64,000 nt of DNA from Deinandra increscens subsp. villosa (GCA_039602395.1 JBCNJP010000017.1:97874713-97938712); one strand, 5' to 3'. Positions 48,301 to 58,275 are shown, numbered from the stretch's first letter. The notes: generated by a model not told the origin, from the letters alone. Made by a program: numbers and translations.

Positions 48301-48427
48301 AATCTTCCAATTTTAGCAATTTGGGAACTTTCTGACTTGTTCCGATTTCATTATCATAATTCATCATCGTTTGCATCGTTGCTTGAACTGAGTTTTGAAT
48401 AGCCGCGAATGCTTGAAAATCGGACAT
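45311..48427 (-). CDS. gag: Gag polyprotein, copia type, 1038 aa, two zinc knuckles
   Basis: A structural nucleocapsid protein that would assemble particles and package element RNA. ATG at 48427, stop at 45311; no internal stop. Residues 30-235 form a copia gag domain (UBN2/retrotran_gag_2-like: YHSWVKRFEAYV..., LWDALEKRCEG, ILEALPEKWENYV). The first CCHC knuckle is at 387-400 (CYKCANYGHFAREC). A long Glu/Lys/Leu-rich segment at about 505-700 is predicted to be coiled coil. Basic and Ser-rich segments at 755-905 include an RS-like stretch (SRRSSSSRSPSPRYDSS). The second CCHC is at 936-949 (CYVCRQPGHLAADC). The protein ends about 90 residues later with no protease or pol following. It is unusually long for gag, and two knuckles ~540 residues apart are odd. 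Expression would come from the 5' LTR at 48920-49247. An intact frame of this length in a pol-less element suggests gag has been retained by selection or inserted recently. Confidence 0.93.
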   Translation of the reverse strand: MSDFQAFAAIQNSVQATMQTMMNYDNEIGTSQKVPKLLKLEDYHSWVKRFEAYVDTNDIDMWLAFTEQYVYPKDETGEPILQRKMSSEQKKAYQAEKKAYGTLTMALPKELLHQFAGNYTSKSLWDALEKRCEGNDQYKKSRQKVLKKEFDSFKHYQNETIPNLIARFAHLMSEMRLVNLTKEETDMKEKILEALPEKWENYVMMITHDKDFSGLSFNDLVQRLQARDMELMVNKSLPTQIQNPAVYHGEIDSTMNAEKSTSLSSAPPTAFLAGKSETPSYSSVGCTISVPSSSTQTALSAQTIDDYNALMSALVSSYFGVITGAVSNAELANEDYDQIDYDHLEEMDLNWQYAMLVRRTKKFFNRTGKKRLNQEGKIGLDKSKVKCYKCANYGHFARECPSSADHKLKTGQHAHLVYHPSTKAEKVELKSANLVHDWTNTFPYSSEFAWNADTDVKKNQTKPSIALTVRHIDDDSILTDSDSYSSVSLVQEELPRVSESSKVEETECLKCKKFLQEIASFEQSHQISTEEIVVLKQELEDFQKKYYELVHFHEDVLKEKATLAEECEKAKAEALDAAQDFENLFEKSYPVQKKYEEATALIATTAVTVEKLQNKISMLQDENTLYRDKNEVLTKDVEIYKKKRESVLEELFAECEIRKLQTYEYDDLNAKFIKSQKEVFDAQQKINDLKLEILELKRQVKNCNLSPTMLNFLYKQDQSSDSSQKADVHLVPQPVDLTEVTAAQLDPKDELHDYSKFATPPKKNKFKSKKKEKPLGEAPIFVSKSVLLENEKVFDKIASSSSSATEEEKVLVEKNKLKDIKAKFTSAAKAREISGSFSSTSKVSGSKHKGVGFVVKEELIQTKKPVKVAKAPKAKNAKKSPSQKEFTYYSRRSSSSRSPSPRYDSSDDFFDNFDSEHSSGFSKSKQFSNVFRERLCYVCRQPGHLAADCPTTAYIHNTAKYVDNKGQIFYEPWSPKIKSNRKSSWSKPSTSVESDSGSDQKLKILQIWKPKVVSKANNDFVEDTGRPDDVTSGRSQSD

Positions 48428-48905
48428 TTTCGAAACACAGATTACTGTTCACTCCGAACCTCGTCCGAACTTAATATACCCTCCGAACGTTCTCCGAACT
48501 TGATCCGAACTCAGAAATATAGTCCGAACTATCTCCGAACTACGAAACAGACTCCGATCCTTCACCGAACTCCTCCGAACGTACTCCGAACCTGGTGTTC
48601 GGAGCGGTTATGCCGAGCGTACTCCGAACCTGGAGTTCGGAGCGGTTACACCGAACGTGGAGTTCGGCCGAACGCGAAATTTCGGAAAAACTTGGAAAAA
48701 CTCACTGAAATCGACACCTCTCGAGCAGTAAACACTCAATCAACTGAAAATGAGCAACCACATACATATTTGACGTGAATCATGATGTTTTGAACGATAA
48801 TTTTGAGAAATGAAGATGATAAACGAATTTTGAAGCTCAAAAACGTGAATTTGAACTCGAAAACACGAACAAACACTGATCTCCGACTAGTAGAACAAAC
48901 CAAAA
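48428..48905 (-). promoter_or_regulatory. Gag leader with clustered CCGAAC motifs
   Basis: 478-bp leader between PBS and gag. In 48453-48676 of the plus strand CCGAAC occurs about 13 times and its complement GTTCGG three times. An 18-bp sequence TCCGAACCTGGAGTTCGG (48623-48640) also occurs in U3 of the LTR. This could be an RNA packaging or dimerisation signal, or a protein-binding cluster. Confidence 0.6.
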
Positions 48906-48917
48906 GCTCTGATACCA
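48906..48917 (-). other. Primer-binding site of gag-only element
   Basis: On the sense strand TGGTATCAGAGC, two bases (AG) after the LTR end; initiator tRNA-Met type. It fixes the element orientation as minus. Confidence 0.92.
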
Positions 48918-48919
48918 CT

Positions 48920-49247
48920 TGAAATTGCCTGAGCGTGTGGATCTTCTACTTAGTCGTATAGAAATCAATGTAAACGAGTAAAACGCAGAGAGTAAATACA
49001 AATGAGACTTGTATTAACCACAGAGACCACAAAGTACACTTAGAGAAAGTTATAACACGGAAGCTCACCAATTCTATACAAGACGAACATATTTATAGGC
49101 TGAAAACACGACTGGCCGAACCTGAGGTTCGGCCAAGCTTCGGCGGCTCCGAACCTGGAGTTCGGCCAAGGTTCGGCCAGACCTAAACTTGCACGTTCCG
49201 TCTTGTTCTCGATACTTCACATGACGATCAGGAACCATGTATCAACA
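48920..49247 (-). repeat. 5' LTR of gag-only element (328 bp)
   Basis: TGTTGATAC...GGCAATTTCA on the sense strand. A TATA motif CCTATAAATATG lies at about 49088-49099. U3 contains a perfect inverted repeat TGGCCGAACC/GGTTCGGCCA with a 3-base loop (49113-49135) and further GTTCGG/CCGAAC copies. Confidence 0.93.
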
Positions 49248-49252
49248 GGCAC
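49248..49252. repeat. TSD GGCAC, right
   Basis: Second copy of the duplicated target site; family-A LTR sequence resumes after it. Confidence 0.95.
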
Positions 49253-50019
49253 ACTTATGATAAAGCCCTCACTTTATAGTTACTGTCAATGTGACATCAG
49301 CGGGAACTTATTTAGTAGATCTACTGGGCCTGACAAGCCCCACCCGGGTCATTCGCGCTGACTCGATTGGATATCGAACGGGTGTTATATACTTCTTAGT
49401 CTTAACGAGGCACATATGAACTTGTCGAGCTTCAGTAACTGGATAGCTAGTTTATCTAGTCAAACGTGCACTGATTTCTTGAAAATAGCCTAGCTAGCTA
49501 TTGATATATTATCTGGATTTTAAACTGAAATTGAACATGAACTTAAACATGAACTTGGACTATTATTGAATAGTCAACCTTGAACTTAAACTTTTTAGTC
49601 GATGAGCAGTTGTTTTACACTGAACTGGAACTGTTGTTGAACAGTCGATTTACATTAAACTGGAACTGTTTTTGAACTGATAAACCTGTGAACTCACCAA
49701 CCTTTGTGTTGACACTTTTTAGCATGTTATTTCTCAGGTTGCGGATGTTCGGGTATCATGAGTACGCATGCATGAGTATTTAAAAACACTTTTATTGTCT
49801 TTAAACAAGCCACGTCACCTTGGGTGATGGCGTTTTTACATTAATACTTTCATTGTATTTACGCTTCCGCATTTGTAAAGCTCTGTATTTATATTTTAAT
49901 GAAATGTACACCCTTTTTTATTAATTACTGGTCGCTTGGTGTAACTAATGGAGAGTGATCCTGGTTTGTCACGCTCCCTGTGGCGCGTTATCGCGCGTGA
50001 GATTTTTGGGGGTGTGACA
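49253..50019 (+). repeat. Family-A 3' LTR, right part
   Basis: Corresponds to solo LTR 5147-5914 and ends GTGTGACA, followed by ATATC (50020-50024). Confidence 0.92.
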
Positions 50020-50618
50020 ATATCTAAAAGAAAATAATAAAATTAATATTAAAACATAATTTTGTTAATTAGGGCTTTTAACTCCGATCGTCATCCAGAT
50101 TTGCTTAAAGGATCACAGTGATGTCAACCGTAATTGATGTACTCGTACAATTTCAACACCTCAAGAGGATGAAGCTCCTGCTCAAGCTCATGGAGGAACC
50201 TGCAAACCCACAAGAAGAGTGACTTGAAGACTTTTACGAACTGAATGATGAAGTTCATCTTCAAGAAGAACCCACCGGAAGAGCCACATGGAGACATTTA
50301 ATTAATTATTTAATTAATTATGTTTTTAATTTTAGGTTTAAGTATGTTTAATATACATATTGTTTGTATTAATTTTGGGTTTTATTATCAGTTTGAAAAA
50401 TTCCCCCCCCCCCCCTTTTAATTAAAAATTTTCACCAAAAAATTTGAATTTCCCACCATTAGTTCAAACTACACCCAAAATTGTGAACTTAATTTACTTA
50501 TTATCGATTCATCATATATATACTTTTCCCTCTCACTTTATCAGAAAATTTCTAACTAGTTAAACGCCTCCAGCGAATAACCAGGTCTTCTTTCTCATCC
50601 ATATCATTCACATCTTCC

Positions 50619-50711
50619 ATGGAGCTTCAACAACGAATAGCTTCAACAGACATCGCTAGCGATTCTTCAGAAATGGAATGTGATTTGGGAGACCAGTCAG
50701 TCCAGAAAACG
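50619..50711 (+). CDS. Candidate first exon, CACTA-associated gene (copy 2)
   Basis: 31 codons with GT donor after 50711; same as 6518-6610 except one Val/Met difference. Conserved in both copies. Confidence 0.4.
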
Positions 50712-51524
50712 GTAATTGTCAAGTTATTCCGTTTCATTAATTACAATCTGTTTTCATAAAATTGTTTCTTTTGTTTCTTATTGATACATGTTTAACTTGG
50801 GATCCCTGTATTTGTGTACAGTTACAGTTACAGATCGATAAAATTTCGTTTCATACAGAATTAATTAGGAAGGGGTATATTTTGCAGAAATCCTCTCCAT
50901 TCATTTCAACCCATTCATTATATGCTAAATTAGTTATTTTTATGCTAGGAATGTTGAGGTCAAGCATATGCACATGTTTGTAGATTCATGTTACTGGTGA
51001 ACCTACTTCCTTCTTTATGTACACTGCTAGAAATGGTGAACTGTTTGTTTATATCCACTGAAGACATGATGTGTTCCGCTCTTCCCTTTAGATGTCTTTA
51101 ATTTGTGTATAACATATCAAATAATTAGTCAATAGGGTCTTTATGTGAGATATTAATAACTAAGAACTAATTTATGTTACTCTGGTTATTACTAGCTAGG
51201 AAATGATCCTAGAGGACATATATAGGAATGTTTCCAACATTTTTTGTATGTTCATGTTCATGTCATGCATCTGCTACTTTGCTAGAAATGGTGAACTGTT
51301 TGTTTATATCCACTGAAGACATGATGTGTTCCACTCTTCCCTTTAGATGTCGTTAAATTTGTGTATAACATATCAAATAATTAATCAATAAGGTCTTTAT
51401 GTGATATATTAATAATTAAGAACTAATTAAGAGATAATGAATCAATAGGGTCTGCATGCTTTCCTATTTATGTAATTTGTTAAAAAGCATCTAACTACAT
51501 TCTATTAATTGTACAAAATTCAAG

Positions 51525-51734
51525 GATCGATCCAACAACACTAATGGTGAATTGGAAAAACTTGAGTTCGAACTTAAAGAGGAGAGACTTCTTCAGGATG
51601 CAACAAATGAACAAGTTAAGGCCCTCTTCTTGAAGTTTGAAGAATCGGAGAAAAAACTTGATCTACTTATAGATCATCTATCTGCACTTGGACCAACGTT
51701 ACCACACCAACTTAATGCTCCGGCATCTACAGAG
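51525..51734 (+). CDS. Candidate second exon, coiled-coil segment (copy 2)
   Basis: 70 codons between AG (51523-51524) and a GT donor. Differs from copy 1 by Ser/Leu and Asn/Lys changes only. Glu/Lys/Leu-rich. Confidence 0.4.
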
Positions 51735-52261
51735 GTGAATTCTTTACATCACAACTTAATCATACTATTCTCAAGTACCTTATAATAACATACACTCTTG
51801 TTCATGAAGAACACAATCCGGGTGAACTCTTGTTCCTGAAGAACACAAATAGATGCAAGTTCTGTAGGAGAACCGTAAAATTCCAACAAGTTCCTGGTAC
51901 ATAAGAATATATACTTCATGTAAGAACAAAGTTATGAGTTAAATGGGGCCCTGCTATGATTCATTGAAAATTTATGTTAATATGAAAAAAATAGAGTATA
52001 TACATAATCTGTATGAATAAAACTGGAACAACTTATGTTAGATTAAAAAACAGAATAAATACTTTCATGTTAGGTCCGCGTCATTATTCTGCTCTAACTT
52101 TTTACCAATTCAAAAGCAATGTTCTAGGTAAATTCTAAGAAGATTTTTGTTGGATGTAGCCACAGCACTAATCATGCTGACATACACACAACGGTTAGTA
52201 TTTGTCAAACTCATTATCGGTTTGATTACTCATTTACATAAAGTAATTAATTGAACTGTAG

Positions 52262-52314
52262 GGAGTGAAATCGGTGGTCGATCAACCTCGTCTGAAGTGG
52301 TTGAAAAGAAAAAG
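52262..52314 (+). CDS. Candidate internal exon
   Basis: Between a TAG acceptor and a GT donor. In one frame it reads SEIGGRSTSSEVVEKKK, which continues naturally into 52712-52783. The phase does not fit directly onto the exon at 51525-51734, so an exon is missing or I have misplaced a boundary. Confidence 0.25.
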
Positions 52315-52711
52315 GTAAATATTTGCCAGTCAAGTTTCATTCCGTTCTATAGTTTCACAGTAATCTGTTTGGTAATGTCATATAGTCCCATTTTAAATGT
52401 TATTTGGTACCTCAAACACTTGAGCTAGCTAGGGATTGTTGGAACAAATGGTGAGATGTGTACCAAACAAAGTTCAACTGACTTTGAAGTTGATCCGGAA
52501 CTTAATGTGATGTTCATCCAGATGTTTTAAGTTCATCTGGATATCTAATGTTCACCTGGAAATCAATTGAATTGTAGGACCTGATGACCCATAATACTTG
52601 CAATAAAATGGCACTCCTCAGTCCATATCTATCATGGTGGTATTTCAAAATTGCTATATATATTATGATCAATTTCCATAACCTAGTTATCAATTATATA
52701 TTTTGGTATAG

Positions 52712-52783
52712 GAAGGAATACAAGAAAAAATGGTCCTAATTAAGCTTAAATCTGGACAGTTGAAGATGAAGACCACGTGGTAG
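52712..52783 (+). CDS. Candidate last exon
   Basis: After an AG acceptor it reads EGIQEKMVLIKLKSGQLKMKTTW and stops at TAG 52781-52783. AT-rich 3' UTR-like DNA follows. Product unrecognised. Confidence 0.25.
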   Translation, partial: EGIQEKMVLIKLKSGQLKMKTTW

Positions 52784-52929
52784 TGTTGTTGCCTCCCGGA
52801 TTGAAAATTAAATTGAGAATAATGCTTGTATGCAGTGTAATTTTCTTTAATTTTTTATTTGTATTTCATTTGTATTTGACTTGTAATTGAATTTTATTTG
52901 ATTTGTAATTAATAATTTGTAATAGCTTT

Positions 52930-53720
52930 TAAATTGGCCACGCGTATAGCAAGGACCTATCTGATTTCAACAACCTTTGGTTAGTTTTTCTTCTTCCCAA
53001 ATATATGTGGCTAAAACACAAATATACGTGACCATATAATACCAAAGGCCACACTTTTTATATTTTATCGTGGCCATTGCCACCCTTTGGCCACGCGTAT
53101 TAGGACAAAATATATGATTTCAACTACCCTTTGGCCATTTTTTTTCCCAAATATATGTGGCTAAAAGACAAATATACGTGACCATATAATACCAAATGCC
53201 ACACTTTTTATACTTTAACGTGGCGGTTGCCACCCTTTGGCCACGCGTATTGGGACAAAATATCTGATTTCAACTACCCTTTGGTCACTTTTTTTTTCCA
53301 AATATATGTGGCTAAAACACAAATATACGTGACCATATAATACCAAAGGCCACGCTTTTTATATTTTAATGTGGCCATTGCCACCCTTTGGCCACGCGTA
53401 TTGGGACAAAATGTATGATTTCAGCAACCCATTTGGTCACGTTTTTTCATATCATATGTGGCTAAAAGACAAATATACGTGACCATATAATACCAAAGGC
53501 CACGCGCTATTCATATTTTAACGTGGCGGTTGCCACCCTTTGGCCACGCGTATTGGGACAAAAATTATAATTTCAGCAACCCATTTGGCCACGTTTTTAT
53601 AACATATGTGGCTAAAACACAAATATACGTGACCATATAATACCAAAGGCCACGTTAAACAAACACATGTGGCCGTTGGGACCCTTTGGCCACGCTTTTT
53701 GGAAGAATTGTTTGATTACA
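52930..53720. repeat. ~150-bp subterminal tandem repeats
   Basis: Six occurrences of GGCCACG(CGTAT) at about 52936, 53090, 53239, 53391, 53541 and 53687, each unit also containing ACGTGACCATATAATACCAA. Units are imperfect. Repeated motifs on both strands next to an element end are typical transposase-binding sites of CACTA elements. Confidence 0.7.
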
Positions 53721-53905
53721 ACAAAAAATATTGGTATCCTTTAGCCACGCATCTAGGTGGCTTCAGCCACTGATATTGTAACGTGGGCGTAGGGTACATA
53801 AGATGACGGGACCTTTGGTGTCGATTGGAATGAAAAAAAACATGACCAAACACTTTTGGTCACGGTTTTTTTCCGTGCCAAAAGGTGAATTTTGACGTAC
53901 TGAAA

Positions 53906-56640
53906 TATATAAGAACAGGGAAATGAAAAGAACATGAAATCAATACGTGTTACGAGTATCCATAGCGTCAGACAAAATGATTTGAATGTAGCTTTCTTGA
54001 ATTCATCCCCAAAGTTAGAAAACAGGATTAAGTAAATGGGGTCGGGTCGTGAGACTCACCTGGATATTTGAAAGGTTGACCTAGCAGTGTCTACAATATA
54101 ATATTAAGACATTTAATTAGGGTAGATCTCATTGGGTAAAGGTCATGTTACCCAATGTTCTTTGGTAGAGTCTTGACTTATGTTACCCGATTGTATCATT
54201 GGAAATCTTTGAAAGTTATTTGTTGTCAACAAATAAGGTTAAGTGAAGAAATATATTTATTTGAATAAATAAATATGAACTAGGGTTTCGCATCCGGAAA
54301 ATAATAGGAAAATATTTATATTGATTAATATATGGTTATTCTCATGTGAAGTCATGAAATATACCGGCCAATATTTAATTTAATTAAATATTTATAAGGT
54401 TTTGAACCTCCAAAAATAATAAGTAAATTACTACCTTTATAGAGTCTAAAATACACGATTTCTACTGCGCGACAATACGCAATATTGTTAACTTTTTCAT
54501 GGAATATATTTAGACACATAAAGTTATATTCATTTTTATGAAATAGGCTTCAAAATATAAGAATTTATATTTCATGAATTTGAGTGCCGGTTTATCCGGT
54601 AACGATGTCGGTTTCACGTATATGACTCGTTTTATGATGGTTCGAGTTTCCTTAAACATTTAGAACATGTTTAGGGGATGTTTTAATATGATTTTAGTTT
54701 CTAAATTACCAAGATTGTTAGTGGAAGTCCAACCTGCTAAAATTAGGGTTTTTGAGTTACTGAAAGTCACAGTTTTTGTCTGGCTTCTTTCCAAGAAATT
54801 ATTTTCCATCTTTGATTGGCATCATACATTTTATATATAAAAAAATGAGTCTATTCACTGTTCTAGACCAGAACCTATGAGTCTCATGATTTTTAAATAG
54901 ATACTTTGGAAATTTTGGGTTTTCGGGTCCCAAAAAACCCGTTTTTAAACTTAGAATTATTTAGGATAAAAAATGACATTAGGAAACTTGTTGGTAATTG
55001 CTTTTAAAGTCTCAAACACATCATATGACAAGTATTAGATACTTTCACCATTAACTCAATTTAAATAGATTTTATGAAATAAATTTAATCACATAGTTTT
55101 TAATATTTTTTTTACGTTTAGCATCTCTTTTAACAAAATAGCATTTTGTTAATATAATATGAGTAGAAAAATCATTTTACATAAATTCTAACCATAAATC
55201 CTATGTTATGAATTTTCAAGTTGTCTTTCATATATATTTTCATGATTAAAGTCATATCTAACATCTTTTAAACATTATGATATCATGAAAATGCATTTTA
55301 GACCATGTATAACCATACATAGTTAAATATATGTATATTTTGCCATCAAAAATCATTTCCCAGCATTTAAACAGACATGAACATAACTTTTGGGGTTTTT
55401 AGCATGAAAATCATCTGTGAACTAAATAACCACATATATAATGTCTTAAACATGGATATGCAAGTAAATATATACAAGACATTAAAATATGAGATTTACT
55501 AAATCATAAATTCATCAAAGTGTGTCTTTAGTCTAAAAACACATATTATTAGTTAGTCAAAACATAACAATCATCAAGACTTGAAAGAACTTGGGTTTAA
55601 ACATGAATATGTGTAAGAATGATCATAGAAAATAAAGAGTGGAGAATGTCTCGCTACAAGCTTCCTCGGGTTCGGTTTATGACAAAATGGGTTGTTGAAA
55701 GCTTCCAATGTTTAGCTCCTAACCCACTTTTGAACCTTGAATGATGGAGAAATCGAAGAGGCTTGATGGTTTTGAGGGATTAGTAAACGAAGATGGAGAG
55801 AAAAAGGGGAAAGAAATCGGTTTGTTGATGGAGGTGGTTACTGGGTCGAGAGGAAAGGAAGAGAGAATGAGAGAGGTTTGTGTTCTTGACTTGTGACAAA
55901 TGAAATGAGAGAATAGGTCACGGTTTAGGGAAGAACTGAAGGGGAGGTGGCTCAGTTGGCTCGAATTGATGGAAAGAAAAGGAGGAGAAGTGAGGTGAAC
56001 TTTGCTAGGTGGTTAAGTGATTAAGTGGTGTGAGTGTTGATGTAGAGGTGCACTGCTCGGTTGGCAATATGGGAAGGAAAATGGGTTCATGTTTTGGAGG
56101 GAGGGTAATACATAATGGGTATTAAGCTTGGTGTACTTAGGAGACAAGGTTGTCTCCTAAGGATGGGATTAGTATCTAGGATAGTAGGTGGGATCTAGCA
56201 GACATGTGAGGATTTAGACAAATATCTTGGTTGGTTTAAGGAGGTAAATATCTTGCAAAGTTGAGGTTTAAAAATCGATTAGGACCGATTGGGGTGTGCG
56301 AGTTCGAACTCACGTCGAACCGGAAAAAGAAAACGGGTCGGGAATGGGTGTTCGGTCGCAAACACTCACATGGGTCGTAAACCACTTATCGGGGCGCAAA
56401 GGGGACCGTGTCAGGTTTCGAAGGGGGTTGGAAATGCGGGTTGGCCAGGCTGGGCCGAATCAAAAAAGAAAGGGGAAAGGTTTGGGTCTGTTGGGCCAGA
56501 CCGAATATAAAAATAAGGGTTTGGCCCGAAGGGTATTGGGCTGTGTACTTCAGTTAGGCTGGATCCGAAGGTTCACATAACCGGATAGGTTTCCATGCAA
56601 AAGTGGTATGATGAACGAGATGTTATATAAGTCCTTGATT
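53906..56640 (-). mobile_element. Old reverse-oriented gypsy LTR sequence
   Basis: Shares ordered blocks with the reverse solo LTR at 16368-20067: 'GTGAGACTCACC', 'GTTACCCAATG', 'GAGTCTTGACTTATG', AT-rich monotony, then a G-rich leader-like stretch (55640-56100) and GGGCC-rich DNA. Ends are not clear and no TSD was found, so boundaries are approximate. Confidence 0.5.
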
Positions 56641-56774
56641 TCGTTATTGTATATATATACAAACCCAAACTTCTCCTATGAACTTGTGCCTTTTCTTTTC
56701 CTTTTTTTTTTTTCACTTCTTTCCTTTTTAATTTCTCAATTTTTTCATATATTATATCTAACTATTTTTATTGG

Positions 56775-57209
56775 CTTTTTTTAAGAGTAAACTTCGTTTT
56801 TAGTCCCCAACGTTTGCACATTTTAACAATTTTAGTCCCAACTTTTTAAAAATCCCGATTTAGTGTCTCAGATTTCATTTTTTTTTTCTAATTTTGGTCT
56901 CAACGTTAACAGTTGTTTAAAGAGCCGTTAGACTGTCCTCGTGTGGTCCCCACATGATGTGTACTTTTGTCATTTCCGTTTGTTTTAACTCATACTTTAA
57001 AACAAACGGAAATGACAAAAGTACATCTTATGTGGGGACGACACGAGGGCATTCTAACGGCTCTTTAAACAAATGTCAACATTGAGACCAAAATTGGAAA
57101 AAAAAATGAAATCTGAGACACTAAATCGGGATTTTTAAAAAGTTGGGACTAAAATTGTTAAAATGTGTAAACGTTGGGGACTAAAAACGAAGTTTACTCC
57201 TTCTTTTAA
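56775..57209. mobile_element. Foldback MITE (415 bp) with 10-bp TSD
   Basis: Element 56785-57199, GAGTAAAC...GTTTACTC, with ~195-bp imperfect inverted arms that nearly meet in the middle. Flanks CTTTTTTTAA (56775-56784) and CTTCTTTTAA (57200-57209) match at 9 of 10 bases. A related sequence without the element occurs at about 58265-58290, so the insertion can be read against an empty site. A 9-10-bp TSD with long TIRs suggests a Mutator-like family. Confidence 0.8.
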
Positions 57210-57345
57210 TATATCTAAATATATTGAAATTTGTTCATTATTAACTTTTATGCTTAAATTTTTAGTATTTGTAGTTTTGACATGTTTCTTTTTTTATCTA
57301 GGTTATGCAAATAATTTTACCTTAAAACGAACCAGTTCAAAATTT
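57210..57345 (+). repeat. Direct repeat, copy 1 (partner at 58276-58412)
   Basis: 'ATATCTAAATATA' through 'TTACCTTAAAACGAACCA' is repeated about 1.07 kb downstream with scattered changes. The pair brackets the second foldback element. Confidence 0.7.
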
Positions 57346-57349
57346 ACTT

Positions 57350-58115
57350 TTTAAAAAGGTTTATTGGCCCCTATTAATCTCAGTTATCACACATTGGTCG
57401 ATAATAATCTTTGTTTTGATTTTTCCCACAATAATTCAATTATTAAACCATTGGCCTATATTGAACTGTCGTTAACTATAGACTAACCCAGTTAGTATGA
57501 GGGACTGTTTTTTAAATTTTTTAAAATGTATTGACTGTTTTTTAAAAGTGTTTTTTTATGGGTTCTTATATTAATAAAAAAGAAAATAAAAAAAATAACA
57601 TTCAGGCTAGAAATCTTCACCCCATAGCCGAAACTCCAAAAGTCTATCATAGTTTTTTCAAATCACGTAGGTACATGAAATGTTGAAGAATGTATAAAAC
57701 TAATCGTAGTACGGACTAGAGAACGTAACTTGTAACTTCTAACGAGAATTAGTAAACTAACAAATATAGTTTGTTTATGAAACTCAAATATTTCAATCAA
57801 TTTTTTTAAAGGTTTATTCTTAATCTCTTTTACGTGACTGTTCACAAAAAAAAAAAATTGTAATTTAGTTTTGGAAAATAAGATTTTAATAATCTTCGAG
57901 CTTGAATGTTCTTTTTTAAAATTTATTTTTATTAATATAAGAATTCAATAAAAAAACACATTTAAAAAAATAGTTCATTCATTTTAAAAAATTACAAAAA
58001 CAGTCTCTCATACTAACCGGGTTAGTCTATAGTGCACGACGGTTCAATATAGGCCAATGGTTTAATAATTGGTTTGATAGTTGGGATTAATATGAGCCAA
58101 TTTTCCTTTAAAAAG
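57350..58115. mobile_element. Second foldback element (~765 bp)
   Basis: Imperfect inverted arms of about 190 bp: 57350-57550 (AAAGG...ATTGGCCC, then GGCCTATATTGAAC, then CTAACCCAGTTAGTATGAG) pair with 57985-58115. The loop is AT-rich and non-coding. No clear TSD seen. Confidence 0.6.
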
Positions 58116-58275
58116 TGTCTTCGTTCCTTATTTTGCGGTATATATTTGCTCTTAAATCAGACCTATTTATGCGATTTTAGATATATCATAGTGAATGTGC
58201 CTACATGTGTTTTTATTTTTTTATATGAACTTTTTTCATTTATATCATATCTAATTAGTTTTAATGTCTTTTTTT

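Larger units (their letters stand above)
27540..49247 (-). mobile_element. 21.7-kb gag-only copia-like element with tandem LTR units
   Basis: TG...CA ends with 5-bp TSD GGCAC. On the minus strand the order is 5' LTR (48920-49247), 2-nt spacer, tRNA-Met PBS (48906-48917), leader, gag (45311-48427), then ten tandem units of [3' region + LTR] ending in the 3' LTR (27540-27869). No protease, RT or integrase is found, so mobilisation would need enzymes from a related copia element. A gag-only plan with LTR, PBS and PPT matches plant TR-GAG elements; the tenfold repetition of 3' region plus LTR is not part of that description as I know it. It lies inside the family-A 3' LTR. Confidence 0.93.
7768..50019 (+). 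mobile_element. Family-A LTR element with nested insertions
   Basis: Truncated 5' LTR (7768-8147), PBS (8151-8163), internal DNA 8164-10693 and 22796-25374, polypurine tract, 3' LTR 25375-27539 plus 49253-50019, then ATATC. Subtracting both insertions leaves about 8.4 kb. No gag or pol is readable internally; the only trace of a gypsy 3' end is the 'TTCGGGACGAAATTC' phrase before the PPT. It is therefore a decayed gypsy or a LARD-like derivative. Gypsy-2 sits in its internal region and the 21.7-kb gag-only element in its 3' LTR. Confidence 0.8.
50020..53905 (+). mobile_element. CACTA-like (EnSpm) element, 3' portion, copy 2
   Basis: Near-identical to copy 1 up to about 51845, then continues with further candidate exons, AT-rich 3' UTR-like DNA and a subterminal array. 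The array of ~150-bp units with repeated GGCCACG and CGTGACC motifs, followed by a final CCGTGCCAAAAGG stretch, is how CACTA ends look in plants. A degenerate terminus may lie near 53897-53905 (TTTTGACGTACTG, compare TTTTCTTGTAGTG). No transposase is seen, so this is a fragment or non-autonomous copy. Confidence 0.5.

Noticed and set aside
27540..49247. Array as a centromeric or subtelomeric satellite
   Set aside because: Ends are TG/CA with a single 5-bp TSD, and the array joins directly to gag, PBS and a 5' LTR, so it belongs to one retroelement rather than an independent satellite.
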